Source: Arabidopsis thaliana
Taxonomy: Eukaryota > Streptophyta > Magnoliopsida > Brassicales > Brassicaceae
Direction: 5' to 3'
Assembly: GCF_000001735.4 (NCBI RefSeq)
Contig: NC_003076.8
Coordinates: 18,603,835 to 18,667,834, forward strand
Length of the DNA: 64,000 bases
Shown here: piece after piece, positions 11,470 through 23,867 of the stretch
Numbering within the stretch: the first letter of the stretch is position 1
Layout of the letters: each line of letters begins with the position of its first letter
Translations under genes and position numbers: made by a program
Notes under the pieces: generated by a model
Told to the model about the DNA's origin: nothing
What the model saw: only the letters and a program-made list of their open reading frames with translations
Database searches by the model: none

Positions 11470-14400
11470 ATGGCTGAGAAAGAAACTCCAGCAATCATAC
11501 TTCAATTCGCTCCATTGAACAGTTCCGTCGACGAAGGTTTCTGGCATAGCTTCTCCTCTTTGAAACTCGACAAACTCGGAATCGATGATTCTCCGATTTC
11601 AATCACCGGTAAACACACAATCATCGAATTAAAAAATCATCCAATGCATCGATTTTTATATATTATTCGATGAGTCTATGCATTCGAGCTCTTATGATCC
11701 GTTTAGGTTAGAGAAGCAAAAAAAAAAGTTGAAAACTTGAAAATCCTCTGTTTTCTGGGCAAGTTGTTATGATCCGTTTAGGTTAGAGAAGCAAAAAAAA
11801 AGTTGAGAACTTTAAAAGCCTCTGTTTTGTTTAGTAGAGATTATTCAGATTTAGAATTTATGTGCTTTTTTGGAACTGAAATTTTCAGGTTTCTATGGAC
11901 CATGTGGACATCCACAAGTCTCAAATCATTTGACTCTTTTATCAGAGTCATTGCCTTTAGATGAACAATCATTGATTGCTAGTACTAGTCATGGAAATAG
12001 GAATAAGTGTCCTGTTCCTGGGATTTTGTATAACACCAATACCGTTGAAAGCTTCAATAAACTTGACAAACAAAGTCTGCTAAAAGCAGAAGCAAATAAG
12101 GTAAATACAAAACTTAGCTCCGTGACTTGGTTTTTACTGGTTCTTGTCTGCAGAAGTTTTAACAATTTTGTTGGTGAATTTTAGATTTGGGAGGATATTC
12201 AATCAGGAAAAGCTCTTGAAGACCCTTCTGTGTTACCAAGATTCCTCGTTATCTCCTTTGCAGACCTTAAGAAATGGAGTTTTCGGTATTGGTTTGCGTT
12301 CCCTGCGTTTGTACTTGATCCTCCTGTAAGTTTGATTGAATTAAAGCCAGCTTCAGAGTATTTTAGTTCTGAAGAGGCTGAATCAGTATCCGCTGCTTGT
12401 AATGATTGGCGCGACTCAGATTTAACTACTGGTACTCAACATTCTTGTTCTATTTTTTACTATTAAAATTCAAGGAGTGGTAGCTGAAAACCTTTTGTTA
12501 CTTCTCCGTGTTTTGCTGTAGATGTTCCATTCTTTTTGGTTTCGGTTTCTTCTGATTCAAAAGCTAGTATCAGACATCTTAAAGACTTGGAAGCGTGCCA
12601 AGGTGATCATCAAAAGGTATGTGTTAACTAACTCTTCCATATGCGTTAGATACAGAAAAAACAAAATTCACCTTTATGTGTCTCTCTTCCTGCAGTTGCT
12701 TTTCGGTTTCTATGACCCGTGTCACCTTCCTAGTAATCCTGGCTGGCCACTTCGAAACTACTTGGCACTGATTCGCTCAAGATGGAACCTCGAGACAGTT
12801 TGGTTCTTCTGCTACAGAGAGAGTCGTGGTTTCGCTGACTTGAACCTTTCTCTTGTTGGTCAAGCCTCAATTACACTTTCATCAGGTGAATCAGCTGAGA
12901 CTGTACCTAACTCAGTGGGATGGGAGCTTAACAAAGGGAAACGTGTACCCCGATCCATTAGCCTTGCTAATTCCATGGATCCAACAAGGTACATTTTTGC
13001 TCTGTGTCAATGATCTACTCAACTAAATGGGTAAAATCTGATTAGACAAACGGAATCACGTTCTTTCGCAGGTTGGCTGTTTCTGCTGTCGATTTAAACT
13101 TAAAGTTAATGAGATGGCGAGCATTACCGTCTCTTAACTTAAATGTATTGTCCTCTGTCAAATGCCTTCTTCTTGGAGCTGGTACATTGGGTTGCCAAGT
13201 TGCTCGTACCCTTATGGTACGTATTGAAGAAAATGCGAGATTTGACATTATTTTACAAACTCACTGATTAACTAAGAACTCGTTTATCTTTTATTTTCTT
13301 AGGGTTGGGGAATCCGCAATATCACCTTTGTTGACTATGGAAAAGTTGCCATGTCTAATCCAGTCAGGCAATCTCTCTATAATTTTGAAGATTGTCTAGG
13401 TCGTGGTGAGTTTAAAGCTGTTGCTGCTGTTAAAAGCCTTAAACAGATATTTCCAGCAATGGAAACTAGTGGAGTTGTTATGGCTATACCGATGCCCGGA
13501 CATCCGATTTCTAGCCAAGAAGAAGATTCTGTTCTCGGTGATTGTAAACGCCTTAGCGAGTTGATTGAATCTCATGATGCGGTGTTCTTGTTAACCGATA
13601 CAAGAGAAAGCAGGTGGTTACCGTCTCTTCTTTGTGCTAATGCCAATAAGGTAACTAACTCTGTTTCTTTATTTCTTCTTACTGGTTATATAAGTATAAC
13701 AATCTGCTTGATATGTCGGTGTTTGATGTGAATTTCAGATCGCTATAAACGCGGCTTTAGGTTTTGACAGCTACATGGTAATGCGCCATGGTGCTGGCCC
13801 CACCTCTCTGTCTGATGATATGCAGAATCTTGACATAAACAAGACAAATACACAGAGACTTGGTTGTTACTTCTGCAACGACGTGGTTGCACCTCAGGAT
13901 GTAATTCCCTGGTTTCTTCATTTTGAATTGTTTTGTTTCGTGTTACCTCCAGTTCAGTCCTGATTCGTCGTACCCACTCTTTTCTTGTATTTGCAGTCAA
14001 TGACTGATCGAACTCTAGACCAACAATGCACTGTTACACGCCCGGGTCTAGCTCCTATTGCAGGAGCTCTCGCCGTTGAACTCTTAGTCGGAGTCCTACA
14101 ACACCCACTTGGGTAAGCCTTTCGAAACTCGAATACATTGAAAATACAATCCTCAGGCTTATCGTCTTACATATGTTTATTACATACAGTATCAATGCAA
14201 AAGGCGACAATTCGAGCTTGAGTAATACAGGAAACAATGATGATTCGCCTCTCGGGATATTACCTCATCAGATACGAGGCTCAGTTTCTCAGTTCTCACA
14301 GATCACGCTGCTTGGTCAAGCTTCCAACAGCTGTACCGCTTGCTCTGAAACCGTAAGTTTCCACATGACATCATTCTTAGAAAACTGCGCTCGAGAATCT

Positions 14401-14602
14401 GATGATGTTTATAAACTTGTATTTTCAGGTGATATCGGAGTATAGGGAGAGAGGAAACAGTTTCATACTTGAAGCTATTAACCATCCTACATACCTGGAG
14501 GATCTTACTGGTTTAACCGAGCTTAAGAAAGCTGCTAATTCATTCAACCTCGACTGGGAAGACGATGATACTGATGATGACGATGTAGCTGTAGATCTTT
14601 AA
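11470..14602 (+). CDS. ATG7: ATG7 (APG7), E1-like enzyme of autophagy
   Basis: Eleven exons: 11470-11608, 11889-12100, 12185-12431, 12522-12616, 12696-12988, 13072-13216, 13303-13650, 13739-13900, 13997-14112, 14190-14352, 14429-14602, giving 697 aa. ATG7 activates ATG8 and ATG12 by adenylation and thioester formation for transfer to ATG3 and ATG10. The N-terminal domain recruits the E2s. The C-terminal E1 domain has the nucleotide motif GAGTLG at residues 364-369, followed by [10 protein letters not shown] and NPVRQSLY. The catalytic thioester Cys is C558 in QQCTVTRPG. The C-terminus is acidic ([13 protein letters not shown]), as in yeast and animals. All frames join without stops, so the gene looks intact. 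Intron 1 carries a short tandem duplication. Confidence 0.97.
11692..11829. repeat. Tandem duplication inside ATG7 intron 1
   Basis: Two adjacent copies of about 62-63 bp begin TATGATCCGTTTAGGTTAGA at about 11692 and 11768. Each continues through GAAGC, an A-run, GTTGA and CCTCTGTTTT. They differ by a few substitutions and the A-run length. They lie wholly within the intron. Confidence 0.85.
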
Positions 14603-15602
14603 AGACAGATTTATGTATCAAATGTCCATAGACTATATTCACTAGGTGGCTTCTTTTATGAATCTTTTGATAAGCATTTTTTTAAACTAAATTAAAGTAC
14701 AAAGAAATGAAGAAATCAAATTCTTAATCACAGAATGATTAGTTCAATATCTACTAAACCGAAAATCACACCAACAGTGTATATATAATTTTAGATAATC
14801 ATAGCTTATAATTAAATTTGAAAAGAATACATTCAAAGATTTTACATATCACATTAGCAAAAACTATGGAGTTTGCGTAGAACAAATCCACTCAAATAAA
14901 CAGAGGTTAGCGTTGACGCAGCTCCATTCAAATCACAATTTAAGGAGATAAAAGGATAAAATTAGATTTGTTTAAAATTGAAATAGACATAACTTCTTTT
15001 TTTTTTTTTTTGCTAAATTGTAAATATTTCATAGATAATGAAAACAGTTTAGGTTACAAACATAAAATTTGAAACCTATATATATGGATCTATGGCAAAA
15101 AAGAATAAAAACATAGACGCATAAAAAACGGTTAATTAAAACCAAATTTTCGATCGATCTTCTCAACCTTGCAATGAATCTAAGGGAATAGATGAAGCGA
15201 TGACGTTCAATTCTATCCTTCCCGAAAGAGATGCACAAGCAGAAGGGCTGAAACAGATTGTGATACACCAAAAAGCGATGGACTAAGAGCTTTAGAAGCC
15301 TTTCGTTGGAGGCCTGACATTGAGCCGTCAACGGTTCGAAACACAAAAGCATCAAACACATACTTTCCCTGCGACATGTGAAAGCGATACTTCAATCCAA
15401 TCCATGAGCTCTCCCGAAAGCAGAACCTCACACGCCAAAGTAGCAAAAGATGCAAGCTCCCTCTAACCAAGTTCATTTCCCGAAGTCAGCAGCGCAGAGC
15501 AAGATAAGAACTAATCACCACTACACCAGAAGCCATAACATAACTTCTTTATATAGACACAATATGTTCTTTCTTTTATCATTTGAAAAACACCGTCAAT
15601 AA
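14603..15602. other. Intergenic DNA with a GC-richer island
   Basis: ATG7 3' flank, then an island at about 15150-15500 with base composition unlike the AT-rich surroundings. It is open on the minus strand at 15213-15476 (87 codons), but I recognise no domain. It could be a decayed exon or captured fragment; no function is claimed. Confidence 0.4.
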
Positions 15603-16036
15603 ATTTTTACCATCTACGAAACTACGATAACTAAACTTATTCAACTCTCGTTCACCGTTTTAGCTATCTTCAGCATTTTCGTGCTTGGTATGTATCTATA
15701 TCTAAAATCGACTAAATATATTATAAACAAACGATCTAAAATAAATGTTTGTGAATGCCATGTTAATTTTTTTAATATCAGTTCATATATATTATTTCCA
15801 AACATCAATATATATGAAATCAAAGAAAACTTTTTTCTTTTTAATTTTTAATAAAAAATAATATTTTGGTGTAATAAACAGGAGTGGTCGAAAATGAGTA
15901 TAAATGTTCGGAAATTCTGTTTCGAAAGAGTAAGTGTGATTATCAAGAGTGTGGGTTGATGTGTGTTTTGAAGAGGCAGGGGTTGTCAAGTTGCTCTAAT
16001 GAGGGCATATGTTCTTGCCAGTATCAATGCCCTTAA
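15603..16036 (+). pseudogene. Defensin-like (DEFL/LCR) peptide gene without a visible ATG
   Basis: Exon 1 ends at 15687 and encodes LIQLSFTVLAIFSIFVLG, a signal-peptide core. Exon 2 is 15882-16036. The intron (15688-15881) is GTATGT...AG in phase 1, as in most DEFL genes, and the frames join exactly. The mature part has eight cysteines, C-x8-C-x4-C-x3-C-x9-C-x5-C-x-C-x3-C, with the CxxxC and CxC pair of the cysteine-stabilised alpha-beta fold. Upstream of the signal peptide the frame reads ATT TTT ACC ATC TAC GAA after an in-frame TAA at 15600-15602, and no ATG is present. Start-codon loss (perhaps ATG to ATC at 15612) is the simplest reading; an upstream exon or non-AUG start is possible. 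Exon 2 is fully open. Confidence 0.65.
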
Positions 16037-16585
16037 TTTTTATTTTTTACTATGTAAATCAAATTATATGTAAACTTTAAAGTAATTTGCTTTACATGTT
16101 TTTTATATATGCATTATCCATTAGAATGTATTGTTTCTGTTAAAAAATAAATTACAATTTCTAAGTTAGTAATTTAATTAACTGTTTTTATAAGAAAGTA
16201 TGGTAAAACGCCCGGAGATGAGATTAGATGCAATGTGGTGGATATTTTAGCATGGGCAGTGAAATTTTGCTAACTTAATTCTGTAACAAAAATGTGAAAG
16301 GGAAAACAATGCAATCTATTTATTTATGTATACTCTACTAACATGTATATGAATCAGAACCGATCTAGTTGTACCTTTTTCATACATTTAATGAAATATT
16401 TCTATAGATTTTTTTCCCCAAAATTGTCGTTAATAATGTGAAGCCCAAAGCTATGAGTTTTTATGCTTATGCTCTCGAACGAGCTTGATATAAATATGAT
16501 CGATTTATAGGTTTTCAATTAGGAGTTATATGAAAAGTTTGTGTGTTAAAAAAAAAGTTACAACTTATGAGTAACTTAATTGTTA
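16037..16585. other. Intergenic DNA, no gene seen
   Basis: AT-rich. A stretch at 16201-16265 (TATGGTAAAACGCCCGGAGATG and following) closely resembles the 3' end of the GDSL lipase at 16600-16640 (GGTGAAACGGCCGGAGATG). It appears to be a short duplicated remnant of that gene's terminal exon. Nothing else is recognisable. Confidence 0.5.
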
Positions 16586-18430
16586 TTAATTATAAGTAGG
16601 CATGGTGAAACGGCCGGAGATGAGACCAGTTGCAATGTGGCGGTAAGCCGCTTCAGTGAGGTGAATTCCGTCCCAATTTGCGTACGTTGATGGATCTTCG
16701 CAAGTGGTTGAACCCTTTTCTCCGCACCGCACGTTTGGTTGCACGTTGTATCTTCCATCTCCTCCTCCACAACATGCCTTTAGGACACTTCCAGTGAAAC
16801 CTATATTACAAAAAGAAAAACAATACATATCGAACAAAGTATCAAAATTGATTTGTATATCGAACATGTCTACTAGTTATAGGAAATAATATGGAAGTCG
16901 GATTACCGTATTTGGAAGGTGAGTTGAAGAATTGCATGGCAGAACTGTAATAATCAGCATATATAATTTTGGCATAAGGGTACTTTTTTCTTAGAGCCGC
17001 GAGGCCTTTCTTGAGCTTATCATTGTGAAGCTTAGCCAAATTGTTCAATGGCATGTAGCATTGGTTCCTCGAGTCATAAAGCCATCCACTATTATCATTA
17101 AACCGCTCTAGTAGAGCCGCAGAACAACCGATTGGAAGGTTTCCTGGAACTATTAGTGTCATGGCACCTTCCTCTATCAATGCCTTCAGATTATACCAAA
17201 CCCAAAATCGTTGGTTAATGAACGAATATTTGGACTAATTAACGTTATATAGATAATAATTAATGTAAACGTTTACTACTTACACTTGTGACGTCCATGA
17301 TTTTGTTAATAACAAATGGTACCAAATCCATAGCATGTTTGAAACTTCGGAATGCCAAAAGAGGGTAGTTATAATCGTTTCCACCAATTTCTCCAACGAG
17401 AAATAGAGATTTTCTAAAATATTGTTCACATTCTGCAAAATAAAATAATTAAGATTAAGCAAATATCGAAACCATTTCGTAAAGGATATTACATATATCA
17501 ATCTATGACCCTTTTTTTGGTTTTAATTTTTTTTATTTTATTTTTTTATTTATAATTATCAAGAAGCAATCTACAGAGTTTCTGCCAAATATTATATTCT
17601 TACAAACTCTTATATAGTTTTCATAAAGTATATTCAAAAATAAATGTGCAAACTATCATCAGAGGTTTTGTTTTAAACTTTTGAAGTTTCAACATAAATA
17701 AAATAATTGAAAATCAATCAAATATCAAAATAAAATTACGATACATTCTTTTATTTTCTTACCTGGCTTGGTTTTACACAGAGAAGGTTTCAACTTCTTG
17801 AACCAATCAAGTTGAATATCCAGTGTCTTGTTTGTCAACAATGTTACTGAAAGACCTCTGTTTTTAAAGAAGCTAAATTCGTTCGCTGTTGCTCCAGCCA
17901 CCGCAAAATTTGCACCTCTCTTGAAATCTACCGAATCATTCGTCCGTAAGCTTTGGAGATACGGTGGAATGTACGGTAGTCCACTAGCCTCAGCTGCAAT
18001 AAGTCACAAAATACAAATTATAAACATTTTGTGCTCATAAGTTTCATTTTGTGAAAATATTGATTTTTAATATAATGTTTTGCTCCATCAAATTACGGTT
18101 ATCCATAATTTTTATATTTAATAATCTACTTATAAAAGTGATTATATTTTAATTTTTTTGAGAGAGAGTGATGAGAAGTAAACCGATGAAATCGATGATG
18201 AGACGTCCGTCAGAGCAACGACCGGTGGAACGGTTAAAAAAGGTTTGTCCGTACGGTAGTCTTCCAATGTTCGGAGAGTCAACATCACCGGATAATAAAA
18301 AGTTTCCGGTATCGCTTAAAGAATCGCCAAAATTAAAGATTGACTCGTACTTTAGAGTTGGTCTCATCGGTAATGACCGAACAGAGACTAAAAATGAGAA
18401 TGCCACTATGAATAACATATTGATTCTCAT
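16586..18430 (-). CDS. GDSL-type esterase/lipase (probably AT5G45910)
   Basis: Five exons, 18184-18430, 17763-17993, 17284-17432, 16907-17183, 16586-16800, giving 372 aa, the usual length for plant GDSL proteins. A signal peptide (residues 1-20) precedes block I FNFGDSLSDTG with nucleophile Ser37. Block III is GEIGGNDYNY, with the oxyanion Gly and Asn. The acid/base pair is Asp345 and His348 in WDGIHLTE. Members are secreted serine hydrolases acting on lipid or cell-wall ester bonds; the substrate of this one is unknown. All splice sites are GT-AG and the frame is open. The next gene is also an SGNH hydrolase, but of another subfamily and on the opposite strand, so the two are not a recent tandem pair. 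Confidence 0.95.
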
Positions 18431-18987
18431 TTTATGATTTCTTTTTTTTTTTCTTTCAAATTCAGTTATTTCATGGGTATTTCGAGAAAGGTTTTATATA
18501 TAAGAAAGAATCATTAATATATAAAAAACGGTGATGATTCTAGAGACTAATCTTACAAAACGTAAATAACATTTTTTTTCTGTAACGTTGTTACAGTTTC
18601 TTAATTTAAGCTTTAATTGTAAACCAGAGCATATGTTTATGATTAATGTTGTTGTAGTTATTGTTATTATTGGTTGAAACTGAGAGTCTGAGAGTGGCAA
18701 TCACATAGAAAATAATCTATGCGTTACTTACATAAGTGTCGACAAATAAAATGTTATTTACGTACATAAGGTATTGTATGTCTATCTATGAGTGTATTTC
18801 ACAATAAACCATGAAAGGTCGGTGATTAGTGGGTGAAAGCATTTAGTGCATCCACTTTTACTTTATTTATTTATGTTTCCCCCAACAATAAATAAAGCAT
18901 TTCTTTACTAAATCAAACACGATCACTTCAGCAAAACCACTACACCTATCTTATCTCTCAGATTTTCTCAAGAAGATTGTGTGGAAG
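18431..18987. promoter_or_regulatory. Divergent promoter region between two SGNH hydrolase genes
   Basis: This 557 bp AT-rich stretch separates the start codons of the minus-strand GDSL lipase and the plus-strand IAH1-like esterase, so it must carry both promoters. TATATA stretches occur near 18495 and 18520 for the minus-strand gene. No specific binding site can be claimed. Confidence 0.5.
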
Positions 18988-20843
18988 ATGATGAGACGGA
19001 AGATTTTTCTCTTTGGTGATTCCATCACTGAAGAATCCTTTAGTGACGGTGGCTGGGGTGCTTCTCTCGCCGATCTTCTCCGCCGCAAGGTAAAGATATG
19101 TTGTATATATTAAGTAAAGATTCATAAGTTTTGATTGATAACTCTTCGATGCCATAGCTAATTTGTTTTATAGATGATTAATGTTTCTCATGAAACCATA
19201 ATTTTTCAGGAAACAAATCATATTATTATTGTCTAGTATAGTGTAGTTTCGGCTATGTCTTAAAATTTGATACATAAAATTTTATTAGGCTGATATGGTG
19301 CTACGAGGATACAGTGGATATAACACGAGGTGGGCACTGAAAGTGGTGGAGAGAGTTTTTCCGGTGGCAGAAGAAGACGGCGGAGATTCTCCGGCAGCTG
19401 TGACTGTTTTCTTTGGAGCGAACGACGCGTGTCTTCCGGAGAGATGCTCGGGGTTTCAGCATGTGCCACTTCACGAGTACAAGCAGAATCTTCGCTCTAT
19501 TGTTTCGTTTCTCAAGGTGATCATTTTTTTTATTATCTCATTCAAATCTTGCACATGCATATTTATTATAGTACTAGTATAATATAAATATGGAAATTTG
19601 TTGTATACATATTAAATGCGTGAGTCAGTGTTGAAGAATACGCATACATATTGTAATTTTTGTTTTTGAGAACAAACCAGAGTATTCGCTTCATAGTTCT
19701 GTTTTTCGAGGTGACCAAATTTTTTTTCATTATCTAATTAAAATCTTGCACATATTGACATGCATATGCATATATATACTCCTTTGACCAAAAATGATTA
19801 CAATCTCTTTATTTGTTTTAAATTTGTAAAGTGGTGAATTGTGATCCTGCTATATACACAGAATTTATTTTTGAATAAAATAGAGGAGAATAAACATATT
19901 TGCGTGTATAAATACATTAAAAAATTTATCATTAGCGTTTTTTCAAATGGTATTTTCATTAATCTATAAAGTTATTTAATATATTGTCTTTTTTACTAAA
20001 AGGCCAGAGCTTTGATCACATATTCACATCTATAGTACACACATATCTCTTTTTGGGAAAGTAAAACTTTAGAAGCACCATGACGTATATACTTTGTCGA
20101 ACCACTAAGTGAAAGTATTTTTATACATCCTTCTTTCTACATTAATAATGGATTCTTATAATTTCTTGATTTTATTAAATGAAATTTTGTTGTTATGTTT
20201 CGTAGAATCGTTGGCCACAAACGGCCATTATTCTTATAACTCCGCCTCCAATAGACGAAGAGGCCCGCCTCAGGTACGAGTCATTAATCCAATAATCCCA
20301 AACTTTGTTTTATCAAAATCAACCTTGAATTTTTCAATTCCATAGACTCTCATGTTTATCACTTTGACCATGAAATTTTAGATCTAATTAAGACATTGAT
20401 CTTTACATTCTTAGATATCCTTATATCGAAAACACAACGGGGTTGCCGGAAAGAACGAATGAAGTAGCCGGACTATACGCAAAAGCATGTATAGCAGTAG
20501 CTGAGGAATGTCAAATTTCGGTCACTGATCTTTGGTCCAAAATGCAGCAAATTCCAAATTGGCAAACAGAATGTCTATGGTCATACACTAAGTCTTATTT
20601 ACACACCTAGTCTATGGTGCATCTTTATATTCGAAGCGAATAAGTAAATCAACTATGTTTTGTGTTTTCGTGAGTTTTAGGGACGGGTTACATTTGAGTC
20701 GGGTCGGTAACAAAGTAGTGTTTGAAGAAGTAGCAAAGAAGCTTAAAGAAGAAGGCATTGGAGCTGAGGACTTAGCTGTGGATCTTCCCCTTATAGAAGA
20801 TGTTGACCCTAAGGATCCTCTCAAATCCTTTGATGAGTTTTGA
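18988..20843 (+). CDS. SGNH esterase, isoamyl acetate-hydrolysing esterase 1 type (probably AT5G45920)
   Basis: Five exons, 18988-19089, 19289-19516, 20206-20273, 20415-20579, 20681-20843, encode 241 aa. There is no signal peptide; the protein starts directly with block I (MMRRKIFLFGDSITEESF), Ser12 being the nucleophile. Block III is VFFGANDACLPE and the catalytic Asp-His pair is D189/H192 in WDGLHLS. Length, lack of signal peptide and the GDSITE motif match the cytosolic IAH1-like SGNH family, not the secreted plant GDSL lipases nearby. Intron 4 uses GTCATA, a weak donor, but it is the only one that joins TG|G GAC in frame. Two adjacent ATGs exist; the first is used here. Confidence 0.93.
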
Positions 20844-20903
20844 TGCTTTATATTACTACCATGCAGTTTGGTTCTTCTATCTTTGATTACTTCTTAATTT
20901 CGA

Positions 20904-20937
20904 TATTATTTTAGGGAATGTATTATTTTAGGGAATG
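20904..20937 (+). repeat. 17-bp direct duplication at the left end of the Mutator-like element
   Basis: TATTATTTTAGGGAATG occurs twice in direct succession (20904-20920 and 20921-20937). The unit comprises the presumed 9-bp target site plus the first 7 bases of the terminal inverted repeat. This could be a transposition or repair scar. Confidence 0.85.
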
Positions 20938-23867
20938 TGACATTATTAGGCACTTTGTGAGAATCTTTTTACGTTTGAGGCACTTGTGAGAGAGAGGGCA
21001 CTTTGCCATCTTTTTTTAGAGGAGATTGAACCAATTTGCCCCTGAAGTGATGAAAACACAATAATTTTTAAACTTATTCTTAATGAGATCGTGTGGGTGA
21101 GAAACTAATTTTTTTTTTTTTTATCATTTCTCCTTTCCATATTCTTTTGTTTTTCATCATTTTCAATTCCTCTTTCAAATCATAGTCGTTCTCAATAATT
21201 CTTACAAAATTATGAAAATTCTGAGGTTATCTCAAAATTCACAATCACAATCTATGTTTACCCTAAATTTCCTTTATTTTTTTAGTTTTGTATTCTTTTC
21301 TCCATTCTCCATCATCAAATCCATTTCATTATCTGCAACCTCCATCAATGAACGACTGTGACCAACAAAAAAAGTAACATCATCGATTTCTCCTTTTCGA
21401 GACGAAGAAGAAGGAGATCCTTACTCTCTGCTACCGAACTCCCTCTTCCCTTAATCTTCCTCTTTTTCTGGTTCCATGCTCTTCTCTCTTGTCTTACTTA
21501 CGGTTTCTGGTTTCGTTGTTTTTTTTTGGTAAAAGGTTTCTTTGGTTTTGAATCATAAAGGCCAATGGTACATGTGATTCGTTGATTCTAGCTTAGGCTT
21601 TAAATTGTAAATCTTTAAACTTTTTTTTTTGTTATGGGTTCTAGATTTTATGATTTTATCCTTCAATTTAAATTTATTTTTGTTAGATCTGTTGAATTTA
21701 TTGCCTTGTTTTTGAATTGAAAAATGTTTGGATGTCATTTGCGTAGACGAAAAGTGATTGGACGCATAAGGCTGGGTATGTGGTGGTTATGCAAGAAGAT
21801 TGGTTGATGTTTATGAGCTTTTTTTGAAACTTTGGTCCATGAGGCTGCGGTGGCCGCCGTGAGCTCCAGTGTCTTGTCTGGCAACTCCATACTTATGTCG
21901 ACTCATGGATGTCAAGAAAAGTTTACGAGAAAACACGAAATGTATATCCATTTGTTCGGCGCTAGGTGGATACACCTTCATTTGTTGCACTATATCCATT
22001 TGGTCGATGTTTCATGGATACAACTCTACTTCTAAAAATCATAGATGAACACGTACTTGCCGATTGTCAGCTATAGGAATCCGTCCATTACTCTTCGAAG
22101 ATATGTTATCCAACTAATGAAATATTCTTTTATTTGATTTTGGTGAACAATGTTTACATTTGGTGAACAATGTTTAGATTTGGTGTTATTCATCTTTCGT
22201 ATATTTGTTTGTGCAGATAAAACATTTTAATGTAAAAACTGTAAAATATAGGATCATTCCTATGGTAATATTCGTATGATTATATTCAAAAATGGTTCAT
22301 ACGAGTGTGTAAACCCTCTACCCTTAACGCTTTACACTAAATCCTAATTTACTTACCCTAAAATTAAACCCAAACCCTCCCATGATCCTTCTCCACTAAA
22401 TCTAAAACCATAAAACAAAACTCTGAACCATACAAAAAATGATAATTTTACCAACCAATAAAACACATTTGAAGCAAATCAAAGACATAGTTGTCCATTG
22501 ATGACTATCCAAGCGGTTTAGTCCATGTGGTAATCTAGTGACTCATGAGGTCGTTTCATTTCAATACACAAGTTTATACATGAATGATAATCACCAATTC
22601 AAACACCCATTCAAAGTACATCGTCTATTTTTCTTTAACCATTTATTCACTTGTGTATGGAAACTCCCAACATTATAACCAAAATTGTCTACTAATCCTA
22701 GATATAACAAGAAACAGATTTACTTATATAGTGTATAAAAGGAGCATAATATCGATGTTTGCGTCTGAATGGACAGATTCCCTTGGATGACATTAACAAG
22801 CAGGCGTCCAGCTGACCATATATGTTTGTACTATCATCTATGGTCACCAATCATTTGAATCAAGTTGAATTCATGGATGCACAGTACGTCAGTTTGTGAT
22901 GTAAATTAATGTAATGCAAATAATCATCTGCAAAATTGAATCAAAGAGAATATAAGATCAACACAAAAGCAAGTGTTTGGGGAATCGGATGCATCATAAC
23001 AAGCGAATATCTACTCAAACAAGTTTAAACTCAATTCACCATAACATTCACACCCAATAAAAAAAAACTCAATATGAATAAATCAGTGTGGAAAGAACCT
23101 GATACAAAGCTGCTCCATCAATGGAAAATCTTCAAACACTCCACAAGAAGCAAAAGCATCCACTAATCAAGTTTTTTTTATCTCTCTCTCTCAAGCTAAA
23201 ATCTTAAACCACCAATATAGAATAAATGAGAAATCGTTTACTCTAAGGAAATAAAAACTAATTGAAAATTGAGAAAAGTGCTATATAAGAGAACACAACT
23301 TTGATTAAATAAGCCCAAAATTTTCTCTCGCCGCTGTGATTATCAGAGAAGTGGGAGAACCACGACTGATGATTTGCCACCAAAAACCAGAGAAACGAGA
23401 TCGCGGCTTCTACTGCTACACGAGATCCTTCACTCGGTCGCTCGTTCACTTATTCTTTCTTTTCTTTTGTTCTCCATATTTTATGGTATCTGAAATTCTA
23501 AGATCTAGCAAGTGAAGAACTGGAAGAAAAAAACTGCAAACTTTAAGGTTTTGGAGCAATTGAATGAACTTTAGGTAGAACGCATGAAACTACAATAACA
23601 TGAATAAACACATAGACAACAAAATTATCAGGGTACAGATTTTTAAACCAAGTTGTAATTCTAGCAAACCCATCAACCATCATCTTCCGCTGGATTTTGT
23701 GTTTTCTAAAGAAAAAAAAGAGATAGAAAAAGGAAAGAGACAAGAGATTGTAACCGATGTAATTAAAGGGTAAATAAGTCAAATTGTCCATACAAAGTGC
23801 CTATTCCTTGAAAAGTGTTTAATCACGTAAATATTTTTAAAAAAGTGCTCTACACTGTAATATTCTC
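20931..23867. mobile_element. Mutator-like (MULE) DNA transposon, non-autonomous, about 2.9 kb
   Basis: The left end begins GGGAATGTGACATTATTAGG and runs into CACTTT. The reverse complement of the right end begins GAGAATATTACAGTGTAGAG and runs into CACTTT; the two 26-bp ends match at 18 positions. Flanks are ATTATTTTA (left) and ATTAATTTA (right), a 9-bp target-site duplication with one mismatch, the length typical of Mutator. Subterminal repeats of GGCACTT continue inside both ends. No transposase frame is visible; the interior has only short open frames, for example 21358-21558 (+) and 23258-23449 (-). The same terminus appears at 63542. Confidence 0.75.
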
